Shown: positions 7,697-15,858 of the stretch, piece after piece
Numbering within the stretch: the first letter of the stretch is position 1
How the letters are laid out: every line of letters begins with the position of its first letter
From: a bacterium
Lineage (GTDB): Bacteria; Armatimonadota; Fimbriimonadia; Fimbriimonadales; Fimbriimonadaceae
DNA: 64,000 nucleotides
NCBI GenBank assembly: GCA_027485645.1
Contig: JAIXQR010000002.1
Coordinates: forward strand, 310,001-374,000
Reading direction: 5' to 3'
Translations under genes and position numbers: made by a program
Notes under the pieces: generated by a model
The model's input: the letters and a program-made list of their open reading frames with translations, nothing else
Databases searched by the model: none
Told to the model about the DNA's origin: nothing

Positions 7697-10080
7697 GGGT
7701 TTGCACTCCTCTTTCGGAACGGATCACTTTGCGTAATGGCAATGATCATTGATGCGAATCGGTAATTCGTGTGTTTGGCGGTGAGAACAATCTCGTCTAG
7801 ATGGCATTGATCCTTAGGTTCCATGCCTCGCCCGGTCGCGTAGGTCAGCAGTCGATCCGCCAAGGTTCGGGTGAATTGGTCCTTGTTCTGGAGCAGGATC
7901 TTCTTGAGCTGATCTGGCCCCGCAAACTTGCGCCCGTCTGGGAGCACGCCCGAGCTATCAATCTTGTTGTTCTGGTCTTCGGTTCTCCAACGTCCAACCG
8001 CGTCGTAATTCTCCATGCCAAACCCGATGGGGTCCATTCGGCTGTGGCAGCTAAAGCAGTCGGGCTTTTTGCGATGCTGTTCCATTCGCTCGCGCAGATT
8101 TGCGGAGGTGAGGATCTGGCCATCATCGCCCAAATCGCCAACGTTCGGCGGTGGAGGAGGCGGTGGGGTGCCGAGAATGTTTTCAAGTACCCACTTGCCG
8201 CGCTTAACCGGAGATGTTCGCGTTGGGTTGCTCGTGATGCTCAGGATGCTGGCTTGGGAGAGCACACCGCCTCGCTGAGTCCCAGCGAGATTCACAAGTC
8301 GAAGATCGTCGCCCGTGACGTTCGCAATGCCGTAGTGCTTCGCGAGTCGAGCATTTAAGAACGTGTACTTTCCGTCGATGAAGTCGGTCACCGGTAGGTT
8401 TTGGTTCAACACGTGCATGAAGAACGACTTCGTCTCCTCTGCCATGAGGTTCTTCATCGGCTGATCGACGCCGGGGAACTGCTCGGGATTCGGTTGGAAG
8501 TTCTCAAGCCGTCGAAGCTGGAGCCATTGCTCGGCAAAGTTGTCTGCCAGGCCCTGCGCCTTCGGGTCCTGCAGCATACGCAGGACTTCAGCCTTCAGCG
8601 TCGCTGCATTGTTGAGCTTCTTCTCGCTGGCAAGCTGAAGCAAGCGACTGTCCGGAGTGCTACTCCAGAGGAAGTAAGAGAGTCGAGTAGCGAGTTCGAA
8701 GTCGGTCAGCGATCGATCGCCTTTGGCTCCGGGCTTGTCGGTTTCGACCTTAAAGAGGAAGTGCGGCGAGACAAGCACCGCTTGGAGGCAGACCTGGATG
8801 CGCTTCTCGTATGGCTCTTTTGCCTGCGCGGTCAGATCGTAGAGTTTGAGAAGCGACGCAACTTCATCTTGCGAAACCGGACGGCGATAAGCCCGCGTGG
8901 CTAGGTCTCGCAAGGTCTTTTCTGCCGCGGTTCGCTCCTTGCCAGGCTCGGGGCTTTCTGGAATAAGGCGAAGATGGCTCTCGGGCAACGGCGCGGCGTC
9001 GAGAAGCGAAAGGGATACCGACTTGATCGTAACGTTTCTATCTCGCCGATCGGCCGGAAGCTTCGCGTCGTAAAAGTCGTTGAGGAACGTGATGCCAACG
9101 GTATGGGTGCCCTTCGAGAACTTGAAAGGCAAAGTGAATGTGCCTGCTTTTTCCCGAGTTTCTGGAATGACAAATTCAGAAACGGGAGTTCCGTCCACGT
9201 CAACCGCCACCTTGGCATTATCCGGGCCGGCTTTGTATTGGTAGCCAGAAATCGAAATCGAATATCGACCTGGTCTAGGAACATTGAATGTAGCCGTGGC
9301 GGTGCCGTACGAAGCCAGGTCGGCGCTATCGTCATCGATCCGAACCGCGCCTTTTCCAGTCATGTTCGAACCCTGAATAACGATGGGCACGCGCTTTTCG
9401 GTGGAGATTGCCCTCACTGCGATCTGCTCGGCCGCGTCCAGGTACTTCTCCATCAACAGCGGCGACAAACTGAGAACGTCTCCGATGTTGTCAAAGCCGT
9501 AGCCGACGTCATCGGAAGGGAAGTCATCTGCTGGTCGATAGTCGACGCCAATGAGGTCGCGGATCGTGTTGTTGTATTCCGCACGATTGAGCCGGCGAAG
9601 CGTAACGCGTCCGGGCGAAGTGACTCCGCAGTCTTCGCTAACCAGCCGCTTGACGGCATCGACAAACTTCTGCCGTTCGGCGGTAGTGGGCATTTTCATG
9701 CCCTTCGGCGGCATGTGGCTGTTAGAGACATTGCTGGCCGCGCGTTGCCAGATTTCCGCGGCGGCTTTCGCCTCGGTAAGAGATTTGTACTTCGTCAGCG
9801 ACAGTCCAGCGACCTGAGACGTGTTGCCATGACAACTGGCGCAGTATTTGTTGACAAAGGGGGAAAGGTCTGCCTTGAGCAGATCGCCGCTTGCGGTTGC
9901 CTTTGCTGGCGCTTTTTTGGCCGCTGCCTTTTGCGTGCCTGATTTGGTGCCCTTGGTTTGCGGAGTCACCAAGATCACGACCCCAAGAAGCGAACTCGTG
10001 GTCGCAAGGCCGACCAGCTTCAGGAATTCGATATAGCCGCTGTTCCGCTTAGACCGCATTGTCCTCTTAAGTCTACGCAA
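7693..10080 (-). CDS. DUF1587/DUF1592/DUF1588/DUF1585 planctomycete-type cytochrome c protein
   Basis: CASCHG haem motif, RLNRAEYNNTIRDLIGVDYRPADDFPSDDVGYGFDNIGDVLSLSPLLMEKYL, FSCHSRMDPIGFGMENYDAVGRWR. Confidence 0.9.
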   Translation of the reverse strand: MRRLKRTMRSKRNSGYIEFLKLVGLATTSSLLGVVILVTPQTKGTKSGTQKAAAKKAPAKATASGDLLKADLSPFVNKYCASCHGNTSQVAGLSLTKYKSLTEAKAAAEIWQRAASNVSNSHMPPKGMKMPTTAERQKFVDAVKRLVSEDCGVTSPGRVTLRRLNRAEYNNTIRDLIGVDYRPADDFPSDDVGYGFDNIGDVLSLSPLLMEKYLDAAEQIAVRAISTEKRVPIVIQGSNMTGKGAVRIDDDSADLASYGTATATFNVPRPGRYSISISGYQYKAGPDNAKVAVDVDGTPVSEFVIPETREKAGTFTLPFKFSKGTHTVGITFLNDFYDAKLPADRRDRNVTIKSVSLSLLDAAPLPESHLRLIPESPEPGKERTAAEKTLRDLATRAYRRPVSQDEVASLLKLYDLTAQAKEPYEKRIQVCLQAVLVSPHFLFKVETDKPGAKGDRSLTDFELATRLSYFLWSSTPDSRLLQLASEKKLNNAATLKAEVLRMLQDPKAQGLADNFAEQWLQLRRLENFQPNPEQFPGVDQPMKNLMAEETKSFFMHVLNQNLPVTDFIDGKYTFLNARLAKHYGIANVTGDDLRLVNLAGTQRGGVLSQASILSITSNPTRTSPVKRGKWVLENILGTPPPPPPPNVGDLGDDGQILTSANLRERMEQHRKKPDCFSCHSRMDPIGFGMENYDAVGRWRTEDQNNKIDSSGVLPDGRKFAGPDQLKKILLQNKDQFTRTLADRLLTYATGRGMEPKDQCHLDEIVLTAKHTNYRFASMIIAITQSDPFRKRSANP

Positions 10081-10171
10081 CTTTCAAGGTACGGACGGTC
10101 CGATCTAGAAAAAACGTCGGCAAACTTTCTAGATCGAACCGGAGTCCGAAGCGTTAGGTCAGGAATAGGAC

Positions 10172-10525
10172 CTATTTCAGAGAGTTAAGCGCGTCCACGA
10201 ACTTCTTGCGCTCTTCATCTTTTGGCATAACGGAGCCCTGTGGCGGCATTTTTCGGGCGAGCACTTCTCGTCCGGCCTTTTTCCACATCTTGGCCGCCTT
10301 CTTCACGTCGGCGTCGGTCTTGAGCCCGGTTAGGTTCACGCCGTCAGCTGGATCCTTTGCACCGTGGCAACTGACGCAGTATTTCTTGACGAATGGATTA
10401 ACGGTCGTCTTGACGACCTCTGGCTTCTTTTCTTGTTTGGCTTGGGCAGATGGGCTGAACGCAGCGATCCCAACGATGAGAGCGGCAGCGAAGCCAAGGG
10501 CGGAAAGTTTTACGTAGCCATTCAT
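10172..10525 (-). CDS. small secreted c-type cytochrome
   Basis: Signal peptide; CVSCHG motif; C-terminal region MPPQGSVMPKDEERKKFVDAL resembles that in the neighbouring large cytochrome. Confidence 0.8.
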   Translation of the reverse strand: MNGYVKLSALGFAAALIVGIAAFSPSAQAKQEKKPEVVKTTVNPFVKKYCVSCHGAKDPADGVNLTGLKTDADVKKAAKMWKKAGREVLARKMPPQGSVMPKDEERKKFVDALNSLK

Positions 10526-10595
10526 AGCGTGCGTCTACTTTACAGCAGGTTGAACCGTTGTGTGATGTTTCCGGCTAACTTTTTCATGGACCTAG

Positions 10596-10623
10596 CTCGG
10601 GCGGATGGAGATATCCGCCCGAG
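10596..10623. terminator. hairpin, possible terminator of the SnoaL-like gene
   Basis: CTCGGGCGGAT-GGAGAT-ATCCGCCCGAG perfect 11-bp stem; no long T-run. Confidence 0.45.
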
Positions 10624-10637
10624 TAATACAAAGCCGA

Positions 10638-11027
10638 TTAGTGGCCTGCGTTGTAGAAGAACCGCTCACGCACGATTTGGCCGTCTTTCCACTCTTGAAG
10701 CGCGACCTGGTGGTACTTCACCAAGTTGCCATCGACGCCAGTGAACTCCAGGTCCCATTCGATGGCGGCAAAGTCTCCATCGACCAAAACCTTGGCGGCA
10801 ACGTTCTTGTGGACTTCCTTTACGTAACCAACGAACTGCTCTTCGCGGAGCCGGTTAGCGGTCTTGCCGACAGTTGGCGGATTGGAGTTCTCGCTCATTT
10901 CTACATCTTCGGCATAGAACTTTTCGAAGGCGGTAAGGATTTGTCCGGTGGTGACAAGTGTGACGAGTTCCTGAACATTTTCTCGGGTTGACATGGTTCC
11001 TTGTGTTGTCAATTGTTGTTGACGCAA
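10638..11027 (-). CDS. SnoaL-like / nuclear transport factor 2 family protein
   Basis: FEKFYAEDVEMSENSNPPTVGK…VGYVKEVHKN…EWDLEFTGVDGNLVKYHQVALQEWKDGQIVRERFFY. Confidence 0.8.
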   Translation of the reverse strand: MRQQQLTTQGTMSTRENVQELVTLVTTGQILTAFEKFYAEDVEMSENSNPPTVGKTANRLREEQFVGYVKEVHKNVAAKVLVDGDFAAIEWDLEFTGVDGNLVKYHQVALQEWKDGQIVRERFFYNAGH

Positions 11028-11080
11028 TCATTATGGCACGTTTTGTTGACGGCGCAACTATTGTGTGTCAAAATTTAGTG

Positions 11081-11536
11081 ATGAACTGTGATGGCCTACG
11101 CAAGCGGGCCTTTTCCAATTTCTTCATGGCCCATGGCCGAATCACCAAGGAGATCGAACGACGAATGTCGGCGGACGATGTGGTGTCGCTGGAGGTATAC
11201 GACGTGCTACTTGCGCTCGAGAACTCTCCAGAACAGCGGCTGCGAATGAGTGAACTGGCAGAAGAGATTTTCTATTCCCGAAGCGGGCTTACGCGCCTGG
11301 CGGACCGGATCGAGCAGAAGGGGCTCATTCGTCGCGTGGCGTGCCCAAATGATCGCCGTGCAATGCACGTTGAGATCACTGAACTCGGAATTTCAGAGCG
11401 ACTCCGCGCATGGCCGACTCTTGAGCGGAGCATCAAGGAGTTGTTTGGCGATCGGATTACTGACGATGAGGCCAACTCAATCGAGATGGCCTTCGCGAAA
11501 GTCTTGCTGGTCGAAAACTCAAACCCTAGCGCTTAG
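11081..11536 (+). CDS. MarR-family transcriptional regulator
   Basis: Winged-HTH RMSELAEEIFYSRSGLTRLADRIEQKGLIRRVACPNDRRAMHVEITELG; start moved from 10988 to ATG 11081. Confidence 0.85.
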   Translation: MNCDGLRKRAFSNFFMAHGRITKEIERRMSADDVVSLEVYDVLLALENSPEQRLRMSELAEEIFYSRSGLTRLADRIEQKGLIRRVACPNDRRAMHVEITELGISERLRAWPTLERSIKELFGDRITDDEANSIEMAFAKVLLVENSNPSA

Positions 11537-12245
11537 TCGGGCGAAACACTGCGAGCGTCTTCTCGCCGCGTGAAAGGATGAGCTGACCTTCTTCCAACGT
11601 TGCCCGATTGGCTTGGAAGAGAATTTGTAGATACCGGCGTTCGAGTTCCATTGCCTCAGGAGATCCGGCCATAAGCGTCATCGGGCCGGGGTCCAGCTGA
11701 ATGGCTGGGGCCGCATAAACGAACGTTCCGCGCACGGAGTTCACGCCACTACGAGCAATGAGCTGATCTTTGCCCTGAAGAGTCAGCGTGACTTTGCCTG
11801 TTGCGGGCACCGGCTTGTTCTCAAGCCACGTCAGGGTCCACTCGCGATTGAGGATGGTGGTGTAAGCGTCGGCCGGTACCCGTTCCACCATCATCACGGC
11901 GTTCGTTTTCTTGTTGGTGATCACCATGCTATGTGCCGCCGACTGCCACCGGAGCTTGCCATCCACGAAGATTTCGGCCCGTAAGCCGTAGGTTTCGCCT
12001 TGCTTAATGCTCTCCGGCAAGTAGGGAATGACAAACGGGATCGGAACTTGTTTTTTGCCCAGTTGAAGCCGGACGCGACTCAGGTTTGTTTGCGTTCCGT
12101 CTTTCGCGAACCGATCTAAGTCTACGACCAACTCGGCCTGACCGGTCAGCGCAATTCGCTCACGGTAGGCGACCGTGCCCGTTAGGTACTCAACGGAGGA
12201 GACGGGGGTAGCCAATGCAACAGCAGCGAAAAGCGCAAGTGACAT
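11526..12245 (-). CDS. secreted protein with YbaY-like and META-like domains
   Basis: GTVAYRERIALTGQAELVVDL… (YbaY-like) followed by NREWTLTWLENKPVPATGKVTLTLQGKDQLIARSGVNSVRGTF (META-like). Confidence 0.65.
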   Translation of the reverse strand: MSLALFAAVALATPVSSVEYLTGTVAYRERIALTGQAELVVDLDRFAKDGTQTNLSRVRLQLGKKQVPIPFVIPYLPESIKQGETYGLRAEIFVDGKLRWQSAAHSMVITNKKTNAVMMVERVPADAYTTILNREWTLTWLENKPVPATGKVTLTLQGKDQLIARSGVNSVRGTFVYAAPAIQLDPGPMTLMAGSPEAMELERRYLQILFQANRATLEEGQLILSRGEKTLAVFRPTKR

Positions 12246-12274
12246 GACTAAATCTTACAACGCATCGTATAGTC

Positions 12275-12754
12275 ATGTTGTCTGGATTTGACCTTATGCA
12301 GAACAACCCCTTAAGCCACCGCGAGTTTGCTGTCTCAACCTATAACGGATCTTGGAACCTGTTAGATCGAGCGGAGCTTTCGGCCGATGAGCAAGTCGAG
12401 TTGGAGCGGATGGCATGCGCCTCGCTGTACCACTGGTCAATCATCGGTGGACCGCAGGAGCTGGCGACGGGAGAATGGCTTCTCGCCCGCGTGTACGTTC
12501 GGTTGGGCTTCGGCCACGAAGCAATACGTCATGCCAGCATGGCCGCCGAACTCGCTTCGAAGAATGAGGTTGCGGACTATTTGAAAGCAAGCACGCTAGA
12601 AGGTCTGGCGCGAGCGCATGCGATGATGGGACTCGTCGACGACGCTATCGCGCTGCGAGCCGCCGCCGTTGCGGCATTGGATGAAATTGCCGATCCCGAA
12701 GATCGCGAGCTGATTGAGAGCCAGATACAAGAAGGCCCTTGGTTCGGAATCTAG
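12275..12754 (+). CDS. hypothetical alpha-helical/TPR-like protein
   Basis: 159 aa ORF with helical repeat character; no named family. Confidence 0.6.
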   Translation: MLSGFDLMQNNPLSHREFAVSTYNGSWNLLDRAELSADEQVELERMACASLYHWSIIGGPQELATGEWLLARVYVRLGFGHEAIRHASMAAELASKNEVADYLKASTLEGLARAHAMMGLVDDAIALRAAAVAALDEIADPEDRELIESQIQEGPWFGI

Positions 12755-12762
12755 GCAGAAGA

Positions 12763-13077
12763 TTAGTTGTACTCGGACTTAGATTCTGCAACCATGAGCT
12801 GCGGTTCGTTGCGCTGAACTAGGCTCTCCGCCGGGACCTCGCCGAGGTGAAGGGTAATCGTTTCTTTGAACTGCTCGTTGATTTGCATATCAAGTTCGGC
12901 AAGTTGTCTATAGACACTGATTTCTAAACTTGTGTCTGACTTTAGGTCGAGGTTGCAGTGCCAGTAACCGTTGCGCATGTACGGCCCGTCGGAGGACATC
13001 TTGAAACTGCGTCCGGGCTTCGTGTCTAGCAAATCTAGCAACTTCTCGCGAATTTGATTTCGATTTGTTCTGGCCAT
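12763..13077 (-). CDS. hypothetical protein downstream of HEPN gene
   Basis: 104 aa ORF starting 4 bp after the HEPN gene stop. Confidence 0.6.
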   Translation of the reverse strand: MARTNRNQIREKLLDLLDTKPGRSFKMSSDGPYMRNGYWHCNLDLKSDTSLEISVYRQLAELDMQINEQFKETITLHLGEVPAESLVQRNEPQLMVAESKSEYN

Positions 13078-13081
13078 TGGT

Positions 13082-13459
13082 CTAGACTCCGAGGTCCTTC
13101 AGAACGTTGGACGCTTCAATCAACGCGTTGGTTGCGATCGAAGCGGAAACTGCGACGCTGGGGCGGTAGTCCGCGTTGACTCTGAGTTCTCGCAGTAGCA
13201 CGATTCTAGATAGGGTTTCACTCGACGGCCGGGTTTTAGCATCGAGTGCTTTGAGTAACACCTTCAATTGCTCGTGGGTTGGGTTGTTCCAGTTGTTCGC
13301 GAATGCAGTCTTTGGCCGATGGCGAAGAATGTAGTAGGTCGCCGCACAGTAAACGGCGTAATATGCTCGAGAAACCACGCTTCTATAAGCGTGACTTCCC
13401 GAGCGCTGCAGGTCCTTCGCCGATTCAAGCGAATCCCGGGCGAGTTGGTCCCACGACAT
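13082..13459 (-). CDS. HEPN/UPF0332-like domain protein
   Basis: LARDSLESAKDLQRSGSHAYRSVVSRAYYAVYCAATYYIL … LRELRVNADYRPS. Confidence 0.75.
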   Translation of the reverse strand: MSWDQLARDSLESAKDLQRSGSHAYRSVVSRAYYAVYCAATYYILRHRPKTAFANNWNNPTHEQLKVLLKALDAKTRPSSETLSRIVLLRELRVNADYRPSVAVSASIATNALIEASNVLKDLGV

Positions 13460-13466
13460 CGCGGGA

Positions 13467-14696
13467 CTAGCTCAGCAAGCGGCTTGGATTCTCGAGGTAC
13501 GCCTTAACCACGTTAATGAACTTCGCACCGACGGCGCCGTCGAGTGCGCGGTGGTCGAAGCTGCCGCTGATGTTCATGCGGCTTCGAACTTCGATCTCGT
13601 CTTGATCGTTGACCACAACCTTCTTTCGAGCCGATGCGATTGCGATAATCGCGCTGTTCGGTTGGTTGATGATGGCGAGGAAGTTATCGACATCGAGCAT
13701 TCCCATGTTCGAGATGCTGAAGGTGGAGCCGCTGAGTTCATCAAGAGCAAGCTTGTTTTCGCGGGCCTTCTTCGCTAGTTCCTTGCTTCGTGCCGAGATC
13801 TGTCGGAGCGAGAGCTGGTCAGCATTCTTGATGACCGGAACGGTGAGTCCGTCTGCAATCGCAACGGCCATGCCGACGTGAACTCCGCCGTGAATCGTGA
13901 TCTGGTCACCTTGGTAAACCGCGTTCACTTCTGGCATATCTCGAAGCGCGAGGGCACACGCCTTGATGACGAAATCGTTAACGCTGACCTTGCCGCTACC
14001 TTCGCGTTCGAACATCGCTCGAAGCTCACCGATGGCTTCGACGTCGACTTCAACCGTGACGTAAAAGTGGGGAACCTGTTGCTTGCTGTCGGTCGTTCGC
14101 TTGGCCGTGATCTGTCGCAAGCGGGGAAGCTTCACGACTTGGTCTTCGGCAGACGCCACGACTGGCGCAGCAACGGCTATCGGAGCCGCGACTGGTGTCG
14201 CCGTGGTTGGCTGGGCAGCAAGAACGTCCTTCTCTGTGATTCGTCCGCCAGGGCCGGTGCCTTGAATCTGGGCGAGATCGACTCCCTTATCAGCGGCGAC
14301 CTTTCGGGCCAGAGGGCTGGCTTTGATTCGCGTATCTGATGCTGGGGCTTCCGGTGCGGCTACCGTTTCGGCGACAGGCGCGGCTTCGGCAACTGGAGCA
14401 GCGGCCGCGGCGGCAGGCGCCGTAGCGGAACCGGAACCCCAGCCTGCTGGGATGCTCTCGCCAGCTTTGAGAATAAGGGCGATCGGGCGTCCGACTGGAA
14501 CAGCGTTACCGGCTTCGAGAATGATGCCAGTAAGGGTTCCCGTCGCGGGCGACTCTAGTTCGAGCGTTGCTTTGTCGGTCTGAATATTGCCGATCACTTC
14601 GCCCGATTTTACGGCATCGCCGTCTTTCTTGAGCCACTCGAGAAGGGTGCCCTCCTCCATTCCGTCGCCCATCTTAGGCATGATTACTTCCGTCAT
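13467..14696 (-). CDS. dihydrolipoamide acyltransferase (E2) of a 2-oxoacid dehydrogenase complex
   Basis: Lipoyl domain VIMPKMGDGMEEGTLLEWLKKDGD…IQTDKATLELESP, Ala/Pro linker, E3-binding domain, catalytic SGSFDHRALDGAVGAKF. Confidence 0.92.
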   Translation of the reverse strand: MTEVIMPKMGDGMEEGTLLEWLKKDGDAVKSGEVIGNIQTDKATLELESPATGTLTGIILEAGNAVPVGRPIALILKAGESIPAGWGSGSATAPAAAAAAPVAEAAPVAETVAAPEAPASDTRIKASPLARKVAADKGVDLAQIQGTGPGGRITEKDVLAAQPTTATPVAAPIAVAAPVVASAEDQVVKLPRLRQITAKRTTDSKQQVPHFYVTVEVDVEAIGELRAMFEREGSGKVSVNDFVIKACALALRDMPEVNAVYQGDQITIHGGVHVGMAVAIADGLTVPVIKNADQLSLRQISARSKELAKKARENKLALDELSGSTFSISNMGMLDVDNFLAIINQPNSAIIAIASARKKVVVNDQDEIEVRSRMNISGSFDHRALDGAVGAKFINVVKAYLENPSRLLS

Positions 14697-14731
14697 TTTA
14701 GGTTCAAATCCTCCTCGAGTACGTTGTGAGA

Positions 14732-15766
14732 TTACCCGCTGGCACGTAGCCATCGGTTGGCTTCAAAGGCAAGTGCCGCTGCTCCTAGCATCCCGGCATC
14801 TTCAACTTGCTCGGCAAGCCCGATCTTACAATCGTCAAACAGGGAAGTCACCGCACAGTTTTGTGCCGAAGCGATGGCCGGTTGGAGCAGAAAATCGCCC
14901 GCTTTGGCAATCTGTCCACCGATTGGGAATACATCGGGCGCGAACACGTTGATCAGGGTTCCAATACCAATGCCAAGCATTACGCCAACCTCCCGCCAAA
15001 CTTCAATGCACATCGCGTCTCCGTGCGAAGCGCCCTCAGAAATGAGCCGAGGCGTAACGCGCGAAAAGTCGCCTTCCACGAGTTCGTCAAGCAGACTCTT
15101 TCGACCCCTTCGCAAACGATGCACGGCTCGTTGAACGATCGAGTCACGCTGGCAGTAGGCCTCAAGCGACCCGTATGAACCGGCGTTGCAGTCAAGGCCG
15201 TTGGCCTGAATCACGATGTGTCCAAGTTCAGCCCCACCTTGATTGCTTCCAACGAGAACAAGTGGTCCTTTCGCTTCGCCAAGAACGCTTTGTGGGGCCA
15301 TGACAACGCCGCCGCCGATTCCCGTGCCCACGGTTAACATGACGAGGCACTTCGCCGTGCCTTTGCCTGACCCGTATCGGTACTCACCTAAGGCGGCAAG
15401 ATTGGCGTCATTGCCCATGACCAAAGGAAGGTTCAAGCGGTGTTCCAGTGGCTCGCGAATCGGAACATCTCTCCAACTCTCAAAAACCCCGTTCACGTAT
15501 TTGCCGAAGTTTGGCGCCCACCGGACGATGCCGCGATCGTTGTCAACGTGACCTGGGATCGCGAGGCCGACGTAGACCGCTTGGCCATTTGCGGTTCCAA
15601 TGGCTTGGTGGATCGTGTTGCTTAAAGCTTCGATAATCGCATCGGTGCCATCTTGCGCCCGACTGGAGTTTTCGTAGTCCGGACCGGCTGGGGTTCCGTC
15701 TTCAAAAAAAGCGCCGGCGCGAACATTGGTTCCGCCGAGATCAACACCGATGACCACATTTGCCAC
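14732..15766 (-). CDS. ROK-family sugar kinase (glucokinase-like)
   Basis: VIGVDLGGTNVRAGAF, LTVGTGIGGGVV, GGAELGHIVIQANGLDCNAGSYGSLEAYCQ; GTG start inferred inside the listed ORF. Confidence 0.85.
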   Translation of the reverse strand: MANVVIGVDLGGTNVRAGAFFEDGTPAGPDYENSSRAQDGTDAIIEALSNTIHQAIGTANGQAVYVGLAIPGHVDNDRGIVRWAPNFGKYVNGVFESWRDVPIREPLEHRLNLPLVMGNDANLAALGEYRYGSGKGTAKCLVMLTVGTGIGGGVVMAPQSVLGEAKGPLVLVGSNQGGAELGHIVIQANGLDCNAGSYGSLEAYCQRDSIVQRAVHRLRRGRKSLLDELVEGDFSRVTPRLISEGASHGDAMCIEVWREVGVMLGIGIGTLINVFAPDVFPIGGQIAKAGDFLLQPAIASAQNCAVTSLFDDCKIGLAEQVEDAGMLGAAALAFEANRWLRASG

Positions 15767-15812
15767 GTGGCAATTATGCGATGTTTGGCGACGGGAGAGG
15801 CACAAACAAAAA

Positions 15813-15849
15813 AGCGGCTGGGCGAATCATGAAGATTCGCCCAGCCGCT
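15813..15849. terminator. intrinsic terminator
   Basis: AGCGGCTGGGCGAATC-ATGAA-GATTCGCCCAGCCGCT between tail-to-head minus-strand genes; T-run on the minus strand. Confidence 0.8.
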
Positions 15850-15858
15850 AGAACCGAC

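Noticed and set aside
8974-9942. 322-aa + strand ORF antisense to the DUF1592 cytochrome gene
   Set aside because: No recognisable domain; the opposite strand encodes a clear conserved family. High-GC codon structure creates long antisense ORFs
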